DNA from: an uncultured Spirochaetaceae bacterium
GTDB taxonomy: Bacteria > Spirochaetota > Spirochaetia > Sphaerochaetales > Sphaerochaetaceae
Length of the DNA: 35,262 nt
NCBI GenBank assembly: GCA_944392735.1
Contig: CALXXR010000015.1
Span: 1 to 35,262, forward strand
Direction: 5' to 3'
A program made the translations under genes and the position numbers. The notes beneath the pieces were generated by a model. That model saw only the letters and a program-made list of their open reading frames with translations. It did no database searches and was not told the origin of the DNA. The first letter of the stretch is position 1. The number at the start of each line of letters is the position of its first letter. Shown here one piece after another: positions 24,443 to 30,455 of the stretch.

Positions 24443-24481
24443 CGCTTTCCATCAATTTCGTCAAAAACGTGCTGTATGCCC

Positions 24482-24510
24482 TTAACTTCTCGAGGGACAG
24501 GCACTATATT
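24482..24510 (+). promoter_or_regulatory. Promoter ahead of the small exported protein gene
   Basis: TTAACT (24482-24487), 17 bp, TATATT (24505-24510). A leader of about 120 nt follows, starting with GCAC/GTGC arms around GAAGGAGAAA; an open stretch of 23 codons from a GTG at 24531 ends at 24602 but has no other support. Confidence 0.5.
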
Positions 24511-24638
24511 GAAATTGCACGAAGGAGAAAGTGCGACAACCACGGGTGAATCTGATGCTCTGTGTTTTTCCCGCTGGCTATAGGTGTATGGAGGATTCCT
24601 GACGTCTATGGGTGGCAGATCGATGGGAAGCATAGGGT

Positions 24639-24854
24639 ATGAGGAAGTGGTTGATGAGGATGCTGCTTTCCATAGCAGCTCTGGCAGCGTTTGCATCCCC
24701 TCTGATGGGGAGGGAGCTCATTGCTTCTGCAACGCTCACCATCACTATGACTGTTCCGCCGCGTCCGGTCACTCCTGATATGGAGGATGGAGTCTACGGC
24801 TCATATGAGCTGGAGAAGTCCGGCAATACGATGCATATCACATCTATTGAATAG
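24639..24854 (+). CDS. Small exported protein of unknown function
   Basis: A 71-residue secreted or periplasmic protein. MRKWLMRMLLSIAALAAFASPLMG is a good signal peptide; the mature part of about 47 residues has an alternating beta pattern (ASATLTITMTVPPRPV) and then an acidic, glycine-containing tail. There is an in-frame stop just upstream, so it cannot start earlier. The ATG at 24654 is also possible and has the better ribosome site (GAGGAAG, 6 bases). No family recognised; its own promoter and signal peptide support it being real. Confidence 0.6.
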   Translation: MRKWLMRMLLSIAALAAFASPLMGRELIASATLTITMTVPPRPVTPDMEDGVYGSYELEKSGNTMHITSIE

Positions 24855-24882
24855 GAGCCCCTGCTGCGCAGAGGCCCCTCGA

Positions 24883-25785
24883 TCATCCAAGAAGCTCATC
24901 CAGGAAGGCCTGGATCTCCTTGGCACGCTCCGTCTCCGACGGCAGCGGCTCCGCTTTGATGGCGTATACGGCGAGCGCGTACTGGCAGAGCATCGCGGCC
25001 TCCTGCCTGTCCGAGAACTCTCCGAGCGGAAGGGTGGAGTAGAATGGCTGGGTGTCCCGCCCATCGCGGCCCTCGTAGTGCTTCATCTTCTCCGTTGGCA
25101 CGCTCTCTTCAGCGTACTTTCCTTCCATCCTGTCCAGCTCCTTGGCGCGCTTGGAGGCGCTCCAGCCGCGCTTCTCCAGCTGCTGGGCGAGCTCCAGGTA
25201 GTTGGAGAGGTTGAGCCTGTTCACGTTGTCCTGTGTATCGATGCAGCGTCTGATGTAGCTGATGGCGGCATTGGCATTGCCGAAGCTGAGAGGCGCTCCC
25301 GGGAGCTGGTCATAAAGCAGCGACAGCACATACCAGGCATCTGACATATCCGCGTTGAAGTCGTTCTGCACCTTCTCGATGAGTGCTCGCATGGGCTTCG
25401 CCTTGGAAAGGCTGTTGAGCGGCCCGTTTACCTGTCCGATCCTGCCGATGGCGGAGGCCTTCCAGTGGTATGCGTCGGCACTCTCCTCTATGGCAAGGGA
25501 CTCATCGGCGTATGCCTCGCTCTCGCCATAGCCAGCAAGCCTCGCGTCCTTGTCGTCCTCGGGTATTGCATCGGTGAGGTAGAGCCTGGTCCTAGACATC
25601 CTCCAGAGGATGGCGGCCCTCTCGCTGTCGCTTTCCGCATCGCCAAGGGATGAGGTGAGATGATCCATATCCTCCTGATATGCTTCCCGATGGTAGAACA
25701 GATCGTCGCTGGCAGCGGCATCGAATGCAGCTGGAAGCGAGAGCGCCATTGCAAGCAGCAGTGCCGTGAATGCGATTCTCTTCAT
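24883..25785 (-). CDS. Exported TPR-type protein resembling RMDN proteins
   Basis: A 300-residue protein with a signal peptide (MKRIAFTALLLAMALSLPAAFDA) and a helical-repeat body. The order WRMSRTRLYLTDAI, then AYHWKASAIGRIGQVNGPLNSLSKAKPM, then DAWYVLSLLYDQLPGAPLSFGNANAAISYI follows the pattern of 'regulator of microtubule dynamics'-like TPR proteins found widely in bacteria. In bacteria their function is unknown; they are probably periplasmic scaffold proteins. The frame continues 124 codons upstream over a GNAT gene on the other strand, but AAGGAGC before 25785, a signal peptide and a promoter fix the start. Divergent from the GNAT gene by 84 bases. Confidence 0.82.
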   Translation of the reverse strand: MKRIAFTALLLAMALSLPAAFDAAASDDLFYHREAYQEDMDHLTSSLGDAESDSERAAILWRMSRTRLYLTDAIPEDDKDARLAGYGESEAYADESLAIEESADAYHWKASAIGRIGQVNGPLNSLSKAKPMRALIEKVQNDFNADMSDAWYVLSLLYDQLPGAPLSFGNANAAISYIRRCIDTQDNVNRLNLSNYLELAQQLEKRGWSASKRAKELDRMEGKYAEESVPTEKMKHYEGRDGRDTQPFYSTLPLGEFSDRQEAAMLCQYALAVYAIKAEPLPSETERAKEIQAFLDELLG

Positions 25786-25803
25786 ATTCGCTCCTTGATG
25801 AGG

Positions 25804-25832
25804 AGTACACAGGAAGTTCAAAGGCTCGTCAA
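25804..25832 (-). promoter_or_regulatory. Promoter of the TPR protein gene
   Basis: Minus-strand TTGACG (25827-25832), 17 bp, TGTACT (25804-25809), giving a leader of about 12 nt with AAGGAGC. Confidence 0.6.
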
Positions 25833-25845
25833 GCGTCCGTGGGGA

Positions 25846-25854
25846 TGCTATCCT
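25846..25854 (+). promoter_or_regulatory. Extended -10 promoter of the GNAT gene
   Basis: TGC immediately precedes TATCCT (25849-25854). The leader would be only about 9 nt and includes GGGAG before the ATG at 25870. Confidence 0.45.
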
Positions 25855-25869
25855 GATCCGGGAGCGATC

Positions 25870-26394
25870 ATGGTTACGATAAGGAAGGCGCATGCCGATG
25901 ACATCGATGGTGTAGAACGCCTCTATGAGGCGGTGCATGATGCAGAGGAGAGGGGCGATCTCACGATCGGTTGGGTGAGGGGCGTCTATCCGACTCGCAT
26001 GACGGCTCTCTCCGCGATGGAGGCGGGGGAGCTCTATGTGGAGGAGGTTTGCGGCCGCATCGTCGGCGCTGCGATCATCAACCGGCGTCAGGTGGATGCA
26101 TATGCTGAAGGCAGCTGGAGCCGCAGGATAGGAGAGGATGAAGCGCTTGTCCTCCATACCCTCGTCATCGATCCATCCGCATCGGGGAATGGATATGGGG
26201 CCCGATTCGTGCGCTTCTACGAGGAGCTTGCTGCGTCATATGGCATCCATGACCTGAGGATGGATACCAATGAGCGCAACCAGAGGGCGAGGAGGCTGTA
26301 TGCCCGTCTCGGCTACCGGGAAGCCGGCATCATCCCTACGGTCTTCAATGGAATCGAGGGAGTGGGGCTTGTCCTCCTCGAGAAGCTGATCTGA
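25870..26394 (+). CDS. GNAT family N-acetyltransferase
   Basis: A 174-residue acetyl-CoA-dependent acyltransferase. The N-terminal MVTIRKAHADDIDGVERLY opening and motif A, LVIDPSASGNGYGARFVRFYEELA (in which SGNGYGA forms the pyrophosphate-binding loop), are clear; motif B is NERNQRARRLYARLGY. Length is typical. GGAG lies 5 bases before the ATG. It stands alone between divergent and convergent neighbours, so the substrate (small amine, peptide or protein) cannot be guessed. Confidence 0.9.
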   Translation: MVTIRKAHADDIDGVERLYEAVHDAEERGDLTIGWVRGVYPTRMTALSAMEAGELYVEEVCGRIVGAAIINRRQVDAYAEGSWSRRIGEDEALVLHTLVIDPSASGNGYGARFVRFYEELAASYGIHDLRMDTNERNQRARRLYARLGYREAGIIPTVFNGIEGVGLVLLEKLI

Positions 26395-26400
26395 TCGCCA

Positions 26401-26853
26401 TCATCTGCTGACGTAGGGGATCTTCGCGACGATCTTCCTCACGTTCTCCTCGCCTTCGAGCTGGAGTCCGGGGGTATGGGGCTCGAATGGAAGCACGATG
26501 ACGAACGTTCCCTCCCTCAGGGGGATATCCACCTCATCATCGGAGTCGAGGAATCCGATGTCGCCTTCAGCGCTGAATCCATCCGGCAATTCCTCTATCG
26601 CCCTGAAGGCGCCGAAGCGCTCGCTTCCGGAGAGCAGTATCTGCACATCCGCATATTCCCCATGCACCTCGCTCTTCTTCTCGGGCACCGTCGCATACTC
26701 CTGCACCATGTACTTGATGCCGCTCTGATTGGTATAGTACGTGCCCACGGGAATCGAATCCAGATCGATCGAGCCCAATTCATAGATGAGCTCTCCAAGG
26801 AAGGGAATTGCATCGGCATAGAGGCCGAGGCGCGGAAGTCTGTCGTAGATCAT
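26401..26853 (-). CDS. YhcH/YjgK/YiaL family protein
   Basis: A 150-residue protein of the DUF386 beta-barrel family, related to NanQ-type sugar anomerases and biofilm regulators. Typical features are the TYYTNQSGIKYMVQEYAT strand region, EVHGEYADVQILLSGSERFG with a His and Glu that are metal ligands in solved members, and LPFEPHTPGLQL with a third His. In sialic-acid or sugar operons such proteins open ring-form sugars. Here it has no sugar genes adjacent. Start at 26853 was preferred to the longer frame because the extension (28 residues, with no family similarity) covers the promoter. Confidence 0.85.
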   Translation of the reverse strand: MIYDRLPRLGLYADAIPFLGELIYELGSIDLDSIPVGTYYTNQSGIKYMVQEYATVPEKKSEVHGEYADVQILLSGSERFGAFRAIEELPDGFSAEGDIGFLDSDDEVDIPLREGTFVIVLPFEPHTPGLQLEGEENVRKIVAKIPYVSR

Positions 26854-26859
26854 GCCGAA

Positions 26860-26888
26860 ATGATAACCTGCCGCAATCTGCCGTGCAA
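26860..26888 (-). promoter_or_regulatory. Leaderless-type promoter of the YhcH gene
   Basis: Minus-strand TTGCAC (26883-26888), 17 bp, TATCAT (26860-26865), then 6 bases to the ATG. No Shine-Dalgarno is present. Confidence 0.6.
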
Positions 26889-26896
26889 TGGCGATG

Positions 26897-26905
26897 TGGT
26901 ACCAT
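26897..26905 (+). promoter_or_regulatory. Leaderless-type extended -10 of the HExxH protein gene
   Basis: TGG then TACCAT (26900-26905), followed by exactly 6 bases and the ATG at 26912. No Shine-Dalgarno. The divergent YhcH promoter occupies the other half of a 58-bp gap. Confidence 0.5.
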
Positions 26906-26911
26906 TGTCGC

Positions 26912-27289
26912 ATGGACCTCCTCATCGCATTCATCATGCTTTCATGGCAGCTGCCTCAGATCCTGCTGGGCTTCCTCGTCCGCCTCATCTGCCGCGCCAG
27001 CCTCATCAGGCGCAGCGGATACGTACGCTTCTATTCATGGGGGCTGCGTTCAGGCCTTTCCCTCGGCTGGTTCTGCTTCGTTCCCAAGGATGCGCCGGAG
27101 AGGATGATCCGCCATGAGTTCGGCCATACCGTGCAGAGCAGATTGCTGGGACCGCTCTACATGCCGATCATCGGCATCCCGTCGTTCATATGGGCATCCC
27201 TGCTGTCGCTTGGCGTCCTGGAAGGATGCGATCCACTGTCGTTCTATACTGAGAAATGGGCGGAAAAATGCGGTTCTAGACTCCTATAA
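26912..27289 (+). CDS. Small membrane protein with HExxH zinc-protease-like motif
   Basis: A 125-residue protein with hydrophobic segments at about 3-27, 45-57 and 83-104. Between them lies RHEFGHTVQSRLLGPLY (His68, Glu69, His72), the HExxH signature of zinc metallopeptidases, and downstream FYTEKWAEKCG gives a Glu114 that could be a third ligand as in gluzincins. Short proteins of this plan, HE(F/Y)GHT-Q and YTEKWA(D/E), recur in bacteria as uncharacterised sequences. Catalytic activity is inference only. The frame extends to 26888, but the ATG at 26912 fits the promoter. A T run at 27294-27300 with a weak GCG...CGC hairpin may terminate it. Confidence 0.72.
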   Translation: MDLLIAFIMLSWQLPQILLGFLVRLICRASLIRRSGYVRFYSWGLRSGLSLGWFCFVPKDAPERMIRHEFGHTVQSRLLGPLYMPIIGIPSFIWASLLSLGVLEGCDPLSFYTEKWAEKCGSRLL

Positions 27290-27304
27290 CGCGTTTTTTT
27301 CATC

Positions 27305-27333
27305 TTTACTGACGAAAATCTTTCAGCTATCTT
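27305..27333 (+). promoter_or_regulatory. Promoter of the FKBP lipoprotein gene
   Basis: TTTACT (27305-27310), 17 bp, TATCTT (27328-27333). The leader is about 25 nt with purine-rich GGGAGGGAAGGGG before the ATG. Confidence 0.6.
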
Positions 27334-27364
27334 TTCTATTGGTGGGAGGGAAGGGGCGACTGGA

Positions 27365-28102
27365 ATGCTGAAGAAAGTCGGGTTGTTGCTCGTTTCTGCT
27401 GTTCTTATCGTTTCATGCAGCAGGGGGAATGCCGTAACTGCTGAGGAGGAAGCTCTCCCGGAGGTGCCGGGAAGCATCTACAGCCTAGAGAAGCCTCAGG
27501 CTCTGGATGACTCCTTCAGCTATGTGTTCGGATACATGCTTGCATCTTCTGCGGGCGTGTATGGGGAAGGTATCGATTACCAGTATATCGCGCGGGGCGT
27601 GCTGGATTTCGGATCCGGAGCATCGTTCTTCTCTTCGGAGGAGATGTCCAGGATCGCTTCGGAGTATCAGCGGACCGCGATGGCGGAGGCCCAGGCCAGG
27701 CTCGGCGAGATAAGCAGCCAGAACAAGGCCGATGCACAGAGCTTCCTGTCAGTGAATGGACAGCGCGCTGGCGTCATGACCACCGAAAGCGGTCTCCAGT
27801 ATGAGATCCTGGAATCTGGTTCCGGGGAGGAGGCCAACCCCGATTCCGTTGTCTCTGCGCACTACAGCCTCACTCTGCTCGATGGCCGCCTTGCCGATTC
27901 CTCCTATGAGAGGGGAGAGCCTACCGAGCTCGATCTTCAGAGCGTCATACCAGGATTCCGCGAGGGCGTATCGCTCATGCGCGTCGGCGACAGGTACCGC
28001 TTCTGGGTCCCGCCGGAGCTTGGATACGGGGAGACCGCGCATCCAGGCATAGAACCCAATTCGCTGCTGATCTTCGACGTCAGCCTTCTGGGCATAGACT
28101 GA
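27365..28102 (+). CDS. FKBP-type peptidyl-prolyl isomerase lipoprotein (Mip-like)
   Basis: A 245-residue envelope chaperone that isomerises proline peptide bonds. The signal peptide MLKKVGLLLVSAVLIVSC ends in a lipobox Cys18. Residues about 45-130 form the helical FKBP_N dimerisation domain (FSYVFGYMLASS, then an Ala/Glu/Arg-rich long helix), and 140-245 the FKBP domain, with TTESGLQYEILESGSGEEA, VSAHYSLTLLDGRLADSS, the VIPGFREGVSLMRVGDR motif and PELGYGETA. This is the Mip/FkpA layout of periplasm-facing isomerases. Convergent with the HAD gene, stop codons 5 bases apart, with no clear terminator. Confidence 0.93.
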   Translation: MLKKVGLLLVSAVLIVSCSRGNAVTAEEEALPEVPGSIYSLEKPQALDDSFSYVFGYMLASSAGVYGEGIDYQYIARGVLDFGSGASFFSSEEMSRIASEYQRTAMAEAQARLGEISSQNKADAQSFLSVNGQRAGVMTTESGLQYEILESGSGEEANPDSVVSAHYSLTLLDGRLADSSYERGEPTELDLQSVIPGFREGVSLMRVGDRYRFWVPPELGYGETAHPGIEPNSLLIFDVSLLGID

Positions 28103-28106
28103 TTGC

Positions 28107-28775
28107 CTAGCCAAGCAGCTTCATGAGGCCATCATACGAGGAGACGCAGTAGGTGGCCTCATCCGTTGAATCGCCGCTGAATGAGATATAGACGGAGTCG
28201 ATTCCGGAATCCCTTGCGCCTTTTATATCGCTGGTGAGGCTGTCTCCTATGACGAGGCAGCTTTCCTTTTCGGCTCCAAGGGCGTCCAGTACGAATGAGA
28301 AGAAGCGCGGATCGGGCTTGGAGAAGCCGATCTCCTGGCTGATGAAGACATTGTCGAAGAACCTGCCGGTATCGCTGCGCCTGATGCGTTCGCGCTGGAC
28401 GTCCGCGATCCCATTAGTGACGATCGATAGGCTGTAGCGTCCGTAGAGCTTCTCCAGCAGCTCGATGGCGCCGGGAAGCATGATCCCCTCCTCGCCAAGG
28501 TGCTTCGAATAGAGCCTGCCGGCTTCGACGGGATCCTCTGCGATGCCGATTGCCTCGAAGAACATGCGAAAGCGCGCCGCTTCCAGCTCCTCTATGGTCA
28601 TCGTGCCCTCCTCGAACATCCTCCAGCAGCGCCTGTTGCCTTCATGGTAGATGTCCACGAGGGACCAAGGTATGCCGTATTCGCCGAAGAGGCGGCCGAG
28701 CGCGGCCTTCTCCGTAGCCTGGAAGTCATAGAGGGTGTTGTCCGCATCGAAGAGGAGGTATTTCTTGCCTTTCAT
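28107..28775 (-). CDS. YjjG-like HAD family nucleotidase
   Basis: A 222-residue HAD phosphatase of the YjjG branch (house-cleaning 5'-nucleotidases for non-canonical pyrimidines). The four motifs are visible: FDADNTLYDF (nucleophile Asp10 and acid Asp12), SIVTNGIADVQ (Thr), a Lys in GFSKPDPRFF, and VIGDSLTSDIKGARDSGI (acidic pair). The YjjG-style opening 'DADNTLYDF' and a helical cap follow. No Shine-Dalgarno precedes the ATG; TACCAT ends 6 bases upstream. It is divergent from the DUF308 gene. Confidence 0.9.
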   Translation of the reverse strand: MKGKKYLLFDADNTLYDFQATEKAALGRLFGEYGIPWSLVDIYHEGNRRCWRMFEEGTMTIEELEAARFRMFFEAIGIAEDPVEAGRLYSKHLGEEGIMLPGAIELLEKLYGRYSLSIVTNGIADVQRERIRRSDTGRFFDNVFISQEIGFSKPDPRFFSFVLDALGAEKESCLVIGDSLTSDIKGARDSGIDSVYISFSGDSTDEATYCVSSYDGLMKLLG

Positions 28776-28781
28776 GGGGGT

Positions 28782-28810
28782 ATGGTACCCGAAAGATGGG
28801 AAAGGGTGAA
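28782..28810 (-). promoter_or_regulatory. Leaderless-type promoter of the HAD gene
   Basis: Minus-strand TTCACC (28805-28810), 17 bp, TACCAT (28782-28787), then ACCCCC and the ATG. Confidence 0.6.
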
Positions 28811-28815
28811 CAATC

Positions 28816-28844
28816 CTTCCATTTGCTGGAAAGAGTTGGATAAT
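28816..28844 (+). promoter_or_regulatory. Leaderless-type promoter of the DUF308 gene
   Basis: CTTCCA (28816-28821), 17 bp, GATAAT (28839-28844), then 6 bases to the ATG at 28851. The -35 is weak; no Shine-Dalgarno is seen. Confidence 0.45.
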
Positions 28845-28850
28845 ATACCT

Positions 28851-29417
28851 ATGAAGAAATATCTGCCGCTTATGGTATCAGGGGCCCTGATGATCTTCAT
28901 CGGGCTGTATATGCTGCTCCACCCGGATGGATTCCTGACCGTCGTCATCTCCGCCTTCGGCGTCTATCTGGCGCTGGATGGAGTGCGCACGCTCTATGCC
29001 GCCATCAAGCTTGGGGACGTCATCGGAAGGAGCTTCCGAAAGGTGGCGATGGGGAAGGCCTTCCTGAATATGCTCGTGGGCCTCTTCGTCATCATCATAG
29101 CCATCGCGGCTCCAACGCTCATACCGAATCTTCTCGTATACATCATAGCAGCGGCATTCCTCATCACGGGCGCGGTCGACCTTGCGGATATGCTGCTGCT
29201 GTCGAAGGCTGGCGTCGTCGGCACGGGACTGGGGCTCGAGACGGTGCTCTCGTTCGTCTTCGCCATACTGCTCTTCCTCTTCCCCAGCTTCCTCACCGGC
29301 ATCGTCATGACGCTCTTCGCGGCTATCCTCCTTGCGTCAGGAGCACTCATGGTATATGGCTCGATAAGCTCGATGGTCTTCAGCCGGCGGCTGCGCAAGG
29401 ACGGCGAATCGCTTTGA
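28851..29417 (+). CDS. DUF308 / HdeD-like membrane protein
   Basis: A 188-residue protein with six predicted transmembrane helices arranged as repeated pairs, as in the HdeD/DUF308 family: LMIFIGLYMLLHPDGFLTVVISAFGVYLALDGVRTL, later LLVYIIAAAFLITGAVDLADM and LLASGALMVYGSISS (named here as separate segments). The family is linked to acid resistance in enterics but its activity is unknown. The frame opens far upstream, over the HAD gene on the other strand; MKKYLPLMVSGALM at 28851 is the evident start. The last residues (SRRLRKDGESL) form a short basic cytoplasmic tail. Confidence 0.82.
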   Translation: MKKYLPLMVSGALMIFIGLYMLLHPDGFLTVVISAFGVYLALDGVRTLYAAIKLGDVIGRSFRKVAMGKAFLNMLVGLFVIIIAIAAPTLIPNLLVYIIAAAFLITGAVDLADMLLLSKAGVVGTGLGLETVLSFVFAILLFLFPSFLTGIVMTLFAAILLASGALMVYGSISSMVFSRRLRKDGESL

Positions 29418-29433
29418 ACGGGGCTCCGTGCTG

Positions 29434-29462
29434 TTGACTCCGGCCGCTGTCTGGGTTACGGT
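29434..29462 (+). promoter_or_regulatory. Promoter of the histidine operon
   Basis: TTGACT (29434-29439), 17 bp, TACGGT (29457-29462), then exactly 6 bases to the ATG of the leader peptide. The -35 is strong and the -10 weak. From 29418 to the promoter nothing else is seen. Confidence 0.55.
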
Positions 29463-29468
29463 TTCCAC

Positions 29469-29513
29469 ATGGAAAGAATGAAGGGACATCATCATTGCCT
29501 GATTCAGTCATGA
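29469..29513 (+). CDS. hisL: his operon leader peptide (His-His-His)
   Basis: A 14-residue reading frame, MERMKGHHHCLIQS, with three consecutive His codons (29487-29495) and a TGA at 29511-29513. Its position between a promoter and an intrinsic terminator in front of hisG is the classical layout for ribosome-mediated attenuation: when charged histidyl-tRNA is scarce the ribosome stalls on the CAT codons and the terminator fails to form. No Shine-Dalgarno is present, and the start codon coincides with the predicted transcription start, so the peptide may be made from a leaderless RNA. Confidence 0.8.
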   Translation: MERMKGHHHCLIQS

Positions 29514-29568
29514 CAGCGCCATGATGGGTTCGTTGCATATCGGCCTCCCAATGGCGGGAGGCTTTTTT
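29487..29568 (+). promoter_or_regulatory. Attenuator with competing RNA structures ahead of hisG
   Basis: Three overlapping pairings are visible. The pause-type pairing joins the CATCAT of the His codons with ATGATG (29521-29526). The antiterminator joins CGCCAT (29517-29522) and TGGG (29525-29528) with ATGGCG (29551-29556) and CCCA (29547-29550), ten pairs with a 2-base bulge. It excludes the terminator stem at 29543-29562. A ribosome at the stop codon (29511-29513) would cover the antiterminator's 5' arm; one stalled at the His codons would not. Confidence 0.75.
29543..29568 (+). terminator. Attenuator terminator
   Basis: GCCTCCC (29543-29549) pairs with GGGAGGC (29556-29562), loop AATGGC, followed by six T residues. 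A textbook intrinsic terminator, 23 bases before hisG. Confidence 0.92.
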
Positions 29569-29591
29569 CATCCCTTTCCGAAGGAGGCACC

Positions 29592-30452
29592 ATGGATACC
29601 AGGCTTTCGATCGCCGTGCAGAAGAGCGGCAGGCTCTCGGAGAAGAGCCTCGATCTGATACGTTCCTGCGGAATCGAATTCAATGCCGACAGCCGCGCGC
29701 TCAAGGCATCTGCAGCGGATTTCCCGCTCGATTTCCTCTTCGTTCGCGATGACGACATCCCCCAGTATGTAGCAGATGGGGTCGCCGATATCGGCATCGT
29801 AGGGCGCAACGAGCTGGATGAATCCGGCATCGAGCTTGATATCGTGAGGGATCTGCGCTTCGCGGCCTGCAGGCTTTCGATCGCTGTCCCGAACGGGTAT
29901 CCATACAGCGGGATCGGGTCGCTGGAGGGCAAGCGCATCGCCACATCCTATCCGAGGATACTCTCCACGATCCTCAAGGAGAACGGTGTCTCAGCGCAGG
30001 TCGTCGTCGTATCCGGATCGGTGGAGATCACTGTGGAGGTCGGCATCGCCGATGCGATAGCGGATCTCGTATCCACGGGGACGACGCTGAAGATGAATGG
30101 GCTGGAGGAGGCGGAGTGCATCTACCGCTCCTCAGCCGTGATGATCGCCCGCAGCGATATGGATGACGGCAAGAGGGCTGTGCTTTCTCGTCTTCTCGAG
30201 CGCATCGATGCCGTGATGAACGCAAGGCACAAGAAGTACATACTCTTCAACCTTCCGGAGGAGAAGCTTCCGCTGGCTGCCGCCGCCATCGGCGGAATGA
30301 AGAGCCCTACGGTGACTCCTCTGATGGACAAGGGCTGGCTTTCCGTACAGTCCGCCGTCGATGAGGATCGCTTCTGGTCGGTATTCGAGGAGCTCAAGAA
30401 GCTTGGAGCGGAAGGAATCCTCGTCATGAACATCGAGAAGATGACGGAGTAG
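29592..30452 (+). CDS. hisG: ATP phosphoribosyltransferase, long form
   Basis: First step of histidine synthesis: ATP plus PRPP gives phosphoribosyl-ATP. The 286-residue sequence begins LSIAVQKSGRLSEKSLDLI and contains GVADIGIVGRNEL and the PRPP-binding DLVSTGTTLKMNGL. About 70 further residues (from roughly 212, AVMNARHKKYILFNLP onward) form the regulatory C-terminal domain found in the hexameric long form, which is feedback-inhibited by histidine and does not need HisZ. AAGGAGG lies 4 bases before the ATG. It is thus controlled twice: by attenuation and by allostery. Confidence 0.96.
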   Translation: MDTRLSIAVQKSGRLSEKSLDLIRSCGIEFNADSRALKASAADFPLDFLFVRDDDIPQYVADGVADIGIVGRNELDESGIELDIVRDLRFAACRLSIAVPNGYPYSGIGSLEGKRIATSYPRILSTILKENGVSAQVVVVSGSVEITVEVGIADAIADLVSTGTTLKMNGLEEAECIYRSSAVMIARSDMDDGKRAVLSRLLERIDAVMNARHKKYILFNLPEEKLPLAAAAIGGMKSPTVTPLMDKGWLSVQSAVDEDRFWSVFEELKKLGAEGILVMNIEKMTE

Positions 30453-30455
30453 GCC

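Noticed and set aside
24531-24602. A 23-codon GTG-initiated leader peptide before the small exported protein
   Set aside because: GGAG is only 3 bases from the GTG, there is no codon bias toward one amino acid, and no terminator follows.
25786-26157. N-terminal extension of the TPR protein by 124 codons
   Set aside because: It would run over the GNAT gene; a signal peptide, AAGGAGC and a 17-bp-spaced promoter all mark 25785 as the start.
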